This document shows positions 47,615 through 58,700 of a DNA stretch of 64,000 bases, piece by piece. The notes below the pieces were generated by a model. That model saw only the letters and a list, made by a program, of their open reading frames with translations, made no database searches and was not told the origin of the DNA. The stretch covers positions 22,320-86,319 of the forward strand of contig WEDG01003357.1 of the NCBI GenBank assembly GCA_017591395.1. Direction: 5' to 3'. Source of the stretch: Schistocephalus solidus. Lineage: Eukaryota; Platyhelminthes; Cestoda; Diphyllobothriidea; Diphyllobothriidae. The translations under genes were made by a program, and so were the position numbers. Numbering within the stretch: position 1 is the stretch's first letter; each line of letters opens with the position of its first letter.

Positions 47615-48317
47615 TTGTCTCACAAACGCAGCTCTGTTAACAGCTTGCTACGCCGAGCAAAAACTCACTGTTCCGATGAAGAAACATATCGAACGGAAAT
47701 GAAATACCTTTTCAAATTATTTTCCCAAAATGGATATCCACCTGACTTTGTCCGTCGATGCATGCGACGACAACAGTTAAAAAGAAAAATGTATTCCCAG
47801 AGCTACGACCTCCCAGGCGTCAAAAACAAAAAACTGGCGAACCCTCCCGTATATAAAGAATGTATCTGAGCTCGTTGAAAGACAGCTCAAGAAACACAAT
47901 ATACAAATAGCGCACAAACCAACAACAACTTTGCGCACCCAGCTTGTACACCCTAAGGACAGGGTTGGCTATTTCAATAGAAAAGAAGTCGTCTACAAGA
48001 TACCGTGTACCAGTTGTGATGCAGTTTATTGTGGCCAAACCGGAAAACATATATCCACCCGTTTACAGGAACATCAGTTAGCGGTGAGGAGACGAGACAC
48101 TTTATCGCAGGTAGCCATGCACACACTGGACACAGGACACCTATTTGGATGGGAGGATACCCGCATCGTTGGCGCCTGCCCAACAAGAAGAGGCCGCGAA
48201 TTCCTGGAGGCAATGCACACAGACCAGGCATGCATTAACAGGCATATCGATTTAGATACCAATTACAAATTTCTCAAGGTCAAGTTGATGCAAAAACAAC
48301 CACTATCGATCAGATAA
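47615..48317 (+). pseudogene. 5'-truncated Penelope-like element: RT thumb and GIY-YIG endonuclease
   Basis: The plus strand begins inside the RT thumb (SHKRSSVNSLLRRAKTHC, then MKYLFKLFSQNGYPPDFVRR). A one-base shift near 47846 leads into SELVERQLKKHNIQIAHKPT, then LVHPKDRVGY, then the endonuclease: VVYKIPCTSCDAVYCGQTGK, STRLQEHQLAVRRRD, GHLFGWEDTRIVG, REFLEAMHTDQACINRHIDL. YCGQTG replaces YIGQTG; the Arg, Glu and Asn positions are kept. The palm motifs A-C are absent, so no RT activity. The left edge is joined to an inverted copy of this element's own 3' end. The 62.5-kb fragment belongs to the same subfamily (LVHPKDRVGY). Confidence 0.88.
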
Positions 48318-48490
48318 CTTCAAACTCTGGATGTCTATTGGCTCAAACTCTAGCCAACCATAGAATCTTGTGTTAGGCACTTTTTAAGGTTAACTGTTTT
48401 CTGTACATCTCCCATTTGTCTGACGATGAACTGGGGCACCAGATTCGAAAATTTACACAATAAAGTTATTTTGTTCCCAAAGAACTTAAC
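48110..48490 (+). mobile_element. PLE 3' end (right arm of the 381-bp inverted repeat)
   Basis: Covers the last 66 codons of the GIY-YIG ORF, the stop at 48315-48317 and a UTR of about 170 bp ending CCCAAAGAACTTAAC. Its partner is 47234-47614 and the spacer is 495 bp. Confidence 0.9.
48414..48460 (+). ncRNA. Hammerhead-like motif in PLE 3' UTR (right arm)
   Basis: ATTTGT, CTGACGA (48420-48426), stem II with CTGG GGCA CCAG, GAA (48447-48449), AAUU, U (48454), ACACAA. Same structure and caveats as the left-arm copy. A decayed relative is at 63032-63075. Confidence 0.5.
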
Positions 48491-48587
48491 ATTATTTAAT
48501 TAAATTTCTTGGGATGCCGATATTTCAGTATATATATATATATATATATATATAGCACAAATATGTTGCTAAGAGTGCAACAGGCAA

Positions 48588-48632
48588 GACGCAGACAGCT
48601 GTTTCACGGTCATTACCGATCATCAGTACATC
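48588..48632 (-). ncRNA. Type I hammerhead ribozyme, retrozyme unit 1
   Basis: Minus strand: stem I GATGTA; core CTGATGA; stem II CGGT/ACCG with loop AATG and an unpaired U on each side; GAA; stem III palindrome ACAGCUGU; C17; stem I TGCGTC. Stem I pairs over six bases (two G-U). All invariant core bases are present. The U-U apposition where a G-C pair usually closes stem II is the one unusual feature. Confidence 0.8.
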
Positions 48633-48819
48633 ATATGCCTTGTGCAGTGAGGTACATAAACAAGCCAAACAAGTGCGCAACACTCACTAATGTGGTAAGG
48701 ATCTCACTCGATCCCATTTGTCCGCCCGCCAGTTACCTACCGGCGATAAACGAACGTTGTGTCATAGGACACATACCATATATATAGCACAAATATGTTG
48801 CTAAGAGTGCAACAGGCAA

Positions 48820-48864
48820 GACGCAGACAGCTGTTTCACGGTCATTACCGATCATCAGTACATC
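48820..48864 (-). ncRNA. Type I hammerhead ribozyme, retrozyme unit 2
   Basis: Same sequence and fold as unit 1, exactly 232 bp further on. Cleavage at two successive sites on a minus-strand transcript would release a 232-nt RNA. Confidence 0.8.
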
Positions 48865-49051
48865 ATATGCCTTGTGCAGTGAGGTACATAAACAAGCCAA
48901 ACAAGTGCGCAACACTCACTAATGTGGTAAGGATCTCACTCGATCCCATTTGTCCGCCCGCCAGTTACCTACCGGCGATAAACGAACGTTGTGTCATAGG
49001 ACACATACCATATATATAGCACAAATATGTTGCTAAGAGTGCAACAGGCAA

Positions 49052-49096
49052 GACGCAGACAGCTGTTTCACGGTCATTACCGATCATCAGTACATC
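49052..49096 (-). ncRNA. Type I hammerhead ribozyme, retrozyme unit 3
   Basis: Same sequence as units 1 and 2. This unit is truncated 44 bp after the motif, at the inversion point. Confidence 0.8.
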
Positions 49097-49249
49097 ATAT
49101 GCCTTGTGCAGTGAGGTACATAAACAAGCCAAACAAGTGCCGGTAGGTAACTGGCGGGCGGACAAATGGGATCGAGTGAGATCCTTACCACATTAGTGAG
49201 TGTTGCGCACTTGTTTGGCTTGTTTATGTACCCTCACTGCACAAGGCAT

Positions 49250-49294
49250 GATGTACTGATGATCGGTAATGACCGTGAAACAGCTGTCTGCGTC
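49250..49294 (+). ncRNA. Type I hammerhead ribozyme, inverted retrozyme unit
   Basis: On the plus strand: GATGTA (49250-49255), CTGATGA (49256-49262), CGGT/ACCG stem II (49264-49267 and 49272-49275), GAA (49277-49279), ACAGCUGU (49280-49287), C17 (49288), TGCGTC (49289-49294). Because this copy is inverted, transcripts from either strand of the array contain a hammerhead. Confidence 0.8.
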
Positions 49295-49451
49295 TTGCCC
49301 TGTTGCACTCTTAGCAACATATTTGTGCTATATATATGGTATGTGTCCTATGACACAACGTTCGTTTATCGCCGGTAGGTAACTGGCGGGCGGACAAATG
49401 GGATCGAGTGAGATCCTTACCACATTAGTGAGTGTTGCGCACTTGCTTTGG

Positions 49452-49453
<2 letters not shown>

Positions 49454-49503
<50 letters not shown>
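49454..49503. repeat. (TA)n microsatellite
   Basis: About 25 TA units directly at the right end of the retrozyme array. Other (TA)n tracts are at 43004-43046, 45371-45391, 45459-45470, 47206-47226 and 48529-48554; all border PLE or retrozyme ends. Confidence 0.95.
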
Positions 49504-49505
<2 letters not shown>

Positions 49506-49559
49506 AGTGTATGGCTCACCGATCTGCTTAAGGAACATTGACGTTCCGTTGCACCCTGG

Positions 49560-49753
49560 AACTCAGACAAGAGTACTCACAGGAAGTCGCATAGCGACGT
49601 GTAGCATATGTTGATAATGTGGAACCGACAAAGACAAGGGAGACCGGAATGGCCATTTCTGGCTTATTAGCCGTCATCAGCCAGTCATACCCAATCCCAA
49701 GTGTGGAACAACTTGGAATTGGGTATGACTAGCTAATGATGGCTTATAAGACA
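49560..49753 (-). repeat. SINE in reverse, with inverted duplication of its 5' body
   Basis: 49575-49700 is the reverse complement of the SINE body and tail (GTCGCATAGCGAC, GGGAGACCGGAATGGCCATT, TTATTAGCCGTCATCAGCC). 49663-49707 (GTCATACCCAATCCCAAG) is then repeated inverted at 49709-49752 (CTTGGAATTGGGTATGAC), giving a palindrome with arms of about 40 bp. The satellite begins immediately after it. Confidence 0.7.
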
Positions 49754-52700
49754 GATCTAGTTGCTTCCCGAAGCAAACAAGCTCCGTATGGGTGGCAAAG
49801 GTCACGAACAGGCAACCAATTACCAGGCCGAAGTCGGCCAAGTTATAATTGCAGAGAGGAGACACGACAGAGAATATGGGTAGATTGATACAGTCTGTTT
49901 CGGGCTTATTCTGCCTTCATTCAGCCAATCATAACCCTGACTACCAGCTGGGACTGGAAACACAAACATGCACTCGAGTACGGCGCAGACAGTCCACACA
50001 CTGGGTCTAGCAGATGGGTCATAAGCACTTCATCGAACCGAAGTTCATCAGTGCCTCACCACCTGTCATTCTCTGTCGCTGCAGATCGGGTATTTATTCA
50101 AACAGGAATAGGCGCACACCGATCTAGTGGCTTCCCGAAGCAAACAAGCTCCGTATGGGTGGCAAAGGTCACGAACAGGCAACCACTACCAGGCCGAAGT
50201 CGGCCAAGTTATAATTGCAGAGAGGAGACACGACAGAGAATATGGGTAGATTGATACAGTCTGTTTCGGGCTTATTCTGCCTTCATTCAGCCAATCATAA
50301 CCCTGACTACCAGCTGGGACTGGAAACACAAACATGCACTCGAGTACGGCGCAGACAGTCCACACACTGGGTCTAGCAGATGGGTCATAAGCACTTCATC
50401 GAACCGAAGTTCATCAGTGCCTCACCACCTGTCATTCTCTGTCGCTGCAGATCGGGTATTTATTCAAACAGGAATAGGCGCACACCGATCTAGTGGCTTC
50501 CCGAAGAAAAACAAGCTCCGTATGGGTGGCAAAGGTCACGAACAGGCAACCAATTACCAGGCCGAAGTCGGCCAAGTTATAATTGCAGAGAGGAGACACG
50601 ACAGAGAATATGGGTAGATTGATACAGTCTGTTTCGGGCTTATTCTGCCTTCATTCAGCCAATCATAACCCTGACTACCAGCTGGGACTGGAAACACAAA
50701 CATGCACTCGAGTACGGCGCAGACAGTCCACACACTGGGTCTAGCAGATGGGTCATAAGCACTTCATCGAACCGAAGTTCATCAGTGCCTCACCACCTGT
50801 CATTCTCTGTCGCTGCAGATCGGGTATTTATTCAAACAGGAATAGGCGCACACCGATCTAGTGGCTTCCCGAAGCAAACAAGCTCCGTATGGGTGGCAAA
50901 GGTCACGAACAGGCAACCAATTACCAGGCCGAAGTCGGCCAAGTTATAATTGCAGAGAGGAGACACGACAGAGAATATGGGTAGATTGATACAGTCTGTT
51001 TCGGGCTTATTCTGCCTTCATTCAGCCAATCATAACCCTGACTACCAGCTGGGACTGGAAACACAAACATGCACTCGAGTACGGCGCAGACAGTCCACAC
51101 ACTGGGTCTAGCAGATGGGTCATAAGCACTTCATCGAACCGAAGTTCATCAGTGCCTCACCACCTGTCATTCTCTGTCGCTGCAGATCGGGTATTTATTC
51201 AAACAGGAATAGGCGCACACCGATCTAGTGGCTTCCCGAAGCAAACAAGCTCCGTATGGGTGGCAAAGGTCACGAACAGGCAACCAATTACCAGGCCGAA
51301 GTCGGCCAAGTTATAATTGCAGAGAGGAGACACGACAGAGAATATGGGTAGATTGATACAGTCTGTTTCGGGCTTATTCTGCCTTCATTCAGCCAATCAT
51401 AACCCTGACTACCAGCTGGGACTGGAAACACAAACATGCACTCGAGTACGGCGCAGACAGTCCACACACTGGGTCTAGCAGATGGGTCATAAGCACTTCA
51501 TCGAACCGAAGTTCATCAGTGCCTCACCACCTGTCATTCTCTGTCGCTGCAGATCGGGTATTTATTCAAACAGGAATAGGCGCACACCGATCTAGTGGCT
51601 TCCCGAAGCAAACAAGCTCCGTATGGGTGGCAAAGGTCACGAACAGGCAACCAATTACCAGGCCGAAGTCGGCCAAGTTATAATTGCAGAGAGGAGACAC
51701 GACAGAGAATATGGGTAGATTGATACAGTCTGTTTCGGGCTTATTCTGCCTTCATTCAGCCAATCATAACCCTGACTACCAGCTGGGACTGGAAACACAA
51801 ACATGCACTCGAGTACGGCGCAGACAGTCCACACACTGGGTCTAGCAGATGGGTCATAAGCACTTCATCGAACCGAAGTTCATCAGTGCCTCACCACCTG
51901 TCATTCTCTGTCGCTGCAGATCGGGTATTTATTCAAACAGGAATAGGCGCACACCGATCTAGTGGCTTCCCGAAGCAAACAAGCTCCGTATGGGTGGCAA
52001 AGGTCACGAACAGGCAACCAATTACCAGGCCGAAGTCGGCCAAGTTATAATTGCAGAGAGGAGACACGACAGAGAATATGGGTAGATTGATACAGTCTGT
52101 TTCGGGCTTATTCTGCCTTCATTCAGCCAATCATAACCCTGACTACCAGCTGGGACTGGAAACACAAACATGCACTCGAGTACGGCGCAGACAGTCCACA
52201 CACTGGGTCTAGCAGATGGGTCATAAGCACTTCATCGAACCGAAGTTCATCAGTGCCTCACCACCTGTCATTCTCTGTCGCTGCAGATCGGGTATTTATT
52301 CAAACAGGAATAGGCGCACACCGATCTAGTGGCTTCCCGAAGCAAACAAGCTCCGTATGGGTGGCAAAGGTCACGAACAGGCAACCACTACCAGGCCGAA
52401 GTCGGCCAAGTTATAATTGCAGAGAGGAGACACGACAGAGAATATGGGTAGATTGATACAGTCTGTTTCGGGCTTATTCTGCCTTCATTCAGCCAATCAT
52501 AACCCTGACTACCAGCTGGGACTGGAAACACAAACATGCACTCGAGTACGGCGCAGACAGTCCACACACTGGGTCTAGCAGATGGGTCATAAGCACTTCA
52601 TCGAACCGAAGTTCATCAGTGCCTCACCACCTGTCATTCTCTGTCGCTGCAGATCGGGTATTTATTCAAACAGGAATAGGCGCACACCGATCTAGTGGCT

Positions 52701-55700
52701 TCCCGAAGCAAACAAGCTCCGTATGGGTGGCAAAGGTCACGAACAGGCAACCACTACCAGGCCGAAGTCGGCCAAGTTATAATTGCAGAGAGGAGACACG
52801 ACAGAGAATATGGGTAGATTGATACAGTCTGTTTCGGGCTTATTCTGCCTTCATTCAGCCAATCATAACCCTGACTACCAGCTGGGACTGGAAACACAAA
52901 CATGCACTCGAGTACGGCGCAGACAGTCCACACACTGGGTCTAGCAGATGGGTCATAAGCACTTCATCGAACCGAAGTTCATCAGTGCCTCACCACCTGT
53001 CATTCTCTGTCGCTGCAGATCGGGTATTTATTCAAACAGGAATAGGCGCACACCGATCTAGTGGCTTCCCGAAGCAAACAAGCTCCGTATGGGTGGCAAA
53101 GGTCACGAACAGGCAACCAATTACCAGGCCGAAGTCGGCCAAGTTATAATTGCAGAGAGGAGACACGACAGAGAATATGGGTAGATTGATACAGTCTGTT
53201 TCGGGCTTATTCTGCCTTCATTCAGCCAATCATAACCCTGACTACCAGCTGGGACTGGAAACACAAACATGCACTCGAGTACGGCGCAGACAGTCCACAC
53301 ACTGGGTCTAGCAGATGGGTCATAAGCACTTCATCGAACCGAAGTTCATCAGTGCCTCACCACCTGTCATTCTCTGTCGCTGCAGATCGGGTATTTATTC
53401 AAACAGGAATAGGCGCACACCGATCTAGTGGCTTCCCGAAGCAAACAAGCTCCGTATGGGTGGCAAAGGTCACGAACAGGCAACCAATTACCAGGCCGAA
53501 GTCGGCCAAGTTATAATTGCAGAGAGGAGACACGACAGAGAATATGGGTAGATTGATACAGTCTGTTTCGGGCTTATTCTGCCTTCATTCAGCCAATCAT
53601 AACCCTGACTACCAGCTGGGACTGGAAACACAAACATGCACTCGAGTACGGCGCAGACAGTCCACACACTGGGTCTAGCAGATGGGTCATAAGCACTTCA
53701 TCGAACCGAAGTTCATCAGTGCCTCACCACCTGTCATTCTCTGTCGCTGCAGATCGGGTATTTATTCAAACAGGAATAGGCGCACACCGATCTAGTGGCT
53801 TCCCGAAGCAAACAAGCTCCGTATGGGTGGCAAAGGTCACGAACAGGCAACCAATTACCAGGCCGAAGTCGGCCAAGTTATAATTGCAGAGAGGAGACAC
53901 GACAGAGAATATGGGTAGATTGATACAGTCTGTTTCGGGCTTATTCTGCCTTCATTCAGCCAATCATAACCCTGACTACCAGCTGGGACTGGAAACACAA
54001 ACATGCACTCGAGTACGGCGCAGACAGTCCACACACTGGGTCTAGCAGATGGGTCATAAGCACTTCATCGAACCGAAGTTCATCAGTGCCTCACCACCTG
54101 TCATTCTCTGTCGCTGCAGATCGGGTATTTATTCAAACAGGAATAGGCGCACACCGATCTAGTGGCTTCCCGAAGCAAACAAGCTCCGTATGGGTGGCAA
54201 AGGTCACGAACAGGCAACCAATTACCAGGCCGAAGTCGGCCAAGTTATAATTGCAGAGAGGAGACACGACAGAGAATATGGGTAGATTGATACAGTCTGT
54301 TTCGGGCTTATTCTGCCTTCATTCAGCCAATCATAACCCTGACTACCAGCTGGGACTGGAAACACAAACATGCACTCGAGTACGGCGCAGACAGTCCACA
54401 CACTGGGTCTAGCAGATGGGTCATAAGCACTTCATCGAACCGAAGTTCATCAGTGCCTCACCACCTGTCATTCTCTGTCGCTGCAGATCGGGTATTTATT
54501 CAAACAGGAATAGGCGCACACCGATCTAGTGGCTTCCCGAAGCAAACAAGCTCCGTATGGGTGGCAAAGGTCACGAACAGGCAACCAATTACCAGGCCGA
54601 AGTCGGCCAAGTTATAATTGCAGAGAGGAGACACGACAGAGAATATGGGTAGATTGATACAGTCTGTTTCGGGCTTATTCTGCCTTCATTCAGCCAATCA
54701 TAACCCTGACTACCAGCTGGGACTGGAAACACAAACATGCACTCGAGTACGGCGCAGACAGTCCACACACTGGGTCTAGCAGATGGGTCATAAGCACTTC
54801 ATCGAACCGAAGTTCATCAGTGCCTCACCACCTGTCATTCTCTGTCGCTGCAGATCGGGTATTTATTCAAACAGGAATAGGCGCACACCGATCTAGTGGC
54901 TTCCCGAAGCAAACAAGCTCCGTATGGGTGGCAAAGGTCACGAACAGGCAACCAATTACCAGGCCGAAGTCGGCCAAGTTATAATTGCAGAGAGGAGACA
55001 CGACAGAGAATATGGGTAGATTGATACAGTCTGTTTCGGGCTTATTCTGCCTTCATTCAGCCAATCATAACCCTGACTACCAGCTGGGACTGGAAACACA
55101 AACATGCACTCGAGTACGGCGCAGACAGTCCACACACTGGGTCTAGCAGATGGGTCATAAGCACTTCATCGAACCGAAGTTCATCAGTGCCTCACCACCT
55201 GTCATTCTCTGTCGCTGCAGATCGGGTATTTATTCAAACAGGAATAGGCGCACACCGATCTAGTGGCTTCCCGAAGCAAACAAGCTCCGTATGGGTGGCA
55301 AAGGTCACGAACAGGCAACCAATTACCAGGCCGAAGTCGGCCAAGTTATAATTGCAGAGAGGAGACACGACAGAGAATATGGGTAGATTGATACAGTCTG
55401 TTTCGGGCTTATTCTGCCTTCATTCAGCCAATCATAACCCTGACTACCAGCTGGGACTGGAAACACAAACATGCACTCGAGTACGGCGCAGACAGTCCAC
55501 ACACTGGGTCTAGCAGATGGGTCATAAGCACTTCATCGAACCGAAGTTCATCAGTGCCTCACCACCTGTCATTCTCTGTCGCTGCAGATCGGGTATTTAT
55601 TCAAACAGGAATAGGCGCACACCGATCTAGTGGCTTCCCGAAGCAAACAAGCTCCGTATGGGTGGCAAAGGTCACGAACAGGCAACCAATTACCAGGCCG

Positions 55701-58700
55701 AAGTCGGCCAAGTTATAATTGCAGAGAGGAGACACGACAGAGAATATGGGTAGATTGATACAGTCTGTTTCGGGCTTATTCTGCCTTCATTCAGCCAATC
55801 ATAACCCTGACTACCAGCTGGGACTGGAAACACAAACATGCACTCGAGTACGGCGCAGACAGTCCACACACTGGGTCTAGCAGATGGGTCATAAGCACTT
55901 CATCGAACCGAAGTTCATCAGTGCCTCACCACCTGTCATTCTCTGTCGCTGCAGATCGGGTATTTATTCAAACAGGAATAGGCGCACACCGATCTAGTGG
56001 CTTCCCGAAGCAAACAAGCTCCGTATGGGTGGCAAAGGTCACGAACAGGCAACCAATTACCAGGCCGAAGTCGGCCAAGTTATAATTGCAGAGAGGAGAC
56101 ACGACAGAGAATATGGGTAGATTGATACAGTCTGTTTCGGGCTTATTCTGCCTTCATTCAGCCAATCATAACCCTGACTACCAGCTGGGACTGGAAACAC
56201 AAACATGCACTCGAGTACGGCGCAGACAGTCCACACACTGGGTCTAGCAGATGGGTCATAAGCACTTCATCGAACCGAAGTTCATCAGTGCCTCACCACC
56301 TGTCATTCTCTGTCGCTGCAGATCGGGTATTTATTCAAACAGGAATAGGCGCACACCGATCTAGTGGCTTCCCGAAGCAAACAAGCTCCGTATGGGTGGC
56401 AAAGGTCACGAACAGGCAACCAATTACCAGGCCGAAGTCGGCCAAGTTATAATTGCAGAGAGGAGACACGACAGAGAATATGGGTAGATTGATACAGTCT
56501 GTTTCGGGCTTATTCTGCCTTCATTCAGCCAATCATAACCCTGACTACCAGCTGGGACTGGAAACACAAACATGCACTCGAGTACGGCGCAGACAGTCCA
56601 CACACTGGGTCTAGCAGATGGGTCATAAGCACTTCATCGAACCGAAGTTCATCAGTGCCTCACCACCTGTCATTCTCTGTCGCTGCAGATCGGGTATTTA
56701 TTCAAACAGGAATAGGCGCACACCGATCTAGTGGCTTCCCGAAGCAAACAAGCTCCGTATGGGTGGCAAAGGTCACGAACAGGCAACCAATTACCAGGCC
56801 GAAGTCGGCCAAGTTATAATTGCAGAGAGGAGACACGACAGAGAATATGGGTAGATTGATACAGTCTGTTTCGGGCTTATTCTGCCTTCATTCAGCCAAT
56901 CATAACCCTGACTACCAGCTGGGACTGGAAACACAAACATGCACTCGAGTACGGCGCAGACAGTCCACACACTGGGTCTAGCAGATGGGTCATAAGCACT
57001 TCATCGAACCGAAGTTCATCAGTGCCTCACCACCTGTCATTCTCTGTCGCTGCAGATCGGGTATTTATTCAAACAGGAATAGGCGCACACCGATCTAGTG
57101 GCTTCCCGAAGCAAACAAGCTCCGTATGGGTGGCAAAGGTCACGAACAGGCAACCAATTACCAGGCCGAAGTCGGCCAAGTTATAATTGCAGAGAGGAGA
57201 CACGACAGAGAATATGGGTAGATTGATACAGTCTGTTTCGGGCTTATTCTGCCTTCATTCAGCCAATCATAACCCTGACTACCAGCTGGGACTGGAAACA
57301 CAAACATGCACTCGAGTACGGCGCAGACAGTCCACACACTGGGTCTAGCAGATGGGTCATAAGCACTTCATCGAACCGAAGTTCATCAGTGCCTCACCAC
57401 CTGTCATTCTCTGTCGCTGCAGATCGGGTATTTATTCAAACAGGAATAGGCGCACACCGATCTAGTGGCTTCCCGAAGCAAACAAGCTCCGTATGGGTGG
57501 CAAAGGTCACGAACAGGCAACCAATTACCAGGCCGAAGTCGGCCAAGTTATAATTGCAGAGAGGAGACACGACAGAGAATATGGGTAGATTGATACAGTC
57601 TGTTTCGGGCTTATTCTGCCTTCATTCAGCCAATCATAACCCTGACTACCAGCTGGGACTGGAAACACAAACATGCACTCGAGTACGGCGCAGACAGTCC
57701 ACACACTGGGTCTAGCAGATGGGTCATAAGCACTTCATCGAACCGAAGTTCATCAGTGCCTCACCACCTGTCATTCTCTGTCGCTGCAGATCGGGTATTT
57801 ATTCAAACAGGAATAGGCGCACACCGATCTAGTGGCTTCCCGAAGCAAACAAGCTCCGTATGGGTGGCAAAGGTCACGAACAGGCAACCAATTACCAGGC
57901 CGAAGTCGGCCAAGTTATAATTGCAGAGAGGAGACACGACAGAGAATATGGGTAGATTGATACAGTCTGTTTCGGGCTTATTCTGCCTTCATTCAGCCAA
58001 TCATAACCCTGACTACCAGCTGGGACTGGAAACACAAACATGCACTCGAGTACGGCGCAGACAGTCCACACACTGGGTCTAGCAGATGGGTCATAAGCAC
58101 TTCATCGAACCGAAGTTCATCAGTGCCTCACCACCTGTCATTCTCTGTCGCTGCAGATCGGGTATTTATTCAAACAGGAATAGGCGCACACCGATCTAGT
58201 GGCTTCCCGAAGCAAACAAGCTCCGTATGGGTGGCAAAGGTCACGAACAGGCAACCAATTACCAGGCCGAAGTCGGCCAAGTTATAATTGCAGAGAGGAG
58301 ACACGACAGAGAATATGGGTAGATTGATACAGTCTGTTTCGGGCTTATTCTGCCTTCATTCAGCCAATCATAACCCTGACTACCAGCTGGGACTGGAAAC
58401 ACAAACATGCACTCGAGTACGGCGCAGACAGTCCACACACTGGGTCTAGCAGATGGGTCATAAGCACTTCATCGAACCGAAGTTCATCAGTGCCTCACCA
58501 CCTGTCATTCTCTGTCGCTGCAGATCGGGTATTTATTCAAACAGGAATAGGCGCACACCGATCTAGTGGCTTCCCGAAGAAAAACAAGCTCCGTATGGGT
58601 GGCAAAGGTCACGAACAGGCAACCAATTACCAGGCCGAAGTCGGCCAAGTTATAATTGCAGAGAGGAGACACGACAGAGAATATGGGTAGATTGATACAG

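Larger units (their letters stand above)
48554..49455. repeat. Tandem and inverted array of a 232-bp hammerhead-bearing unit (retrozyme-like)
   Basis: Units start at 48554, 48786 and 49018 (AGCACAAATATGTTGCTAAG), an exact period of 232 bp. The third is cut at 49140 and followed by about one and a half units in inverted orientation (49141-49455). The copies appear almost identical. (TA)n tracts lie at both outer ends (48529-48554, 49454-49503). Each unit that keeps its central part encodes a hammerhead. Small tandem repeats with type I hammerheads are what has been described as retrozymes in animals and as the hammerhead satellite of schistosomes. No protein is encoded. Confidence 0.88.

Noticed and set aside
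50033..50062. CTGATGA on the minus strand of each 367-bp unit as a hammerhead core
   Set aside because: No GAAA with A15.1 follows at a workable distance, and the surrounding bases form a different hairpin (GCACT...AGTGC). Plus-strand CTGACTACCAGCTGGGACTG before GAAAC was also considered; it lacks the invariant G8, and the segment is SINE-derived.
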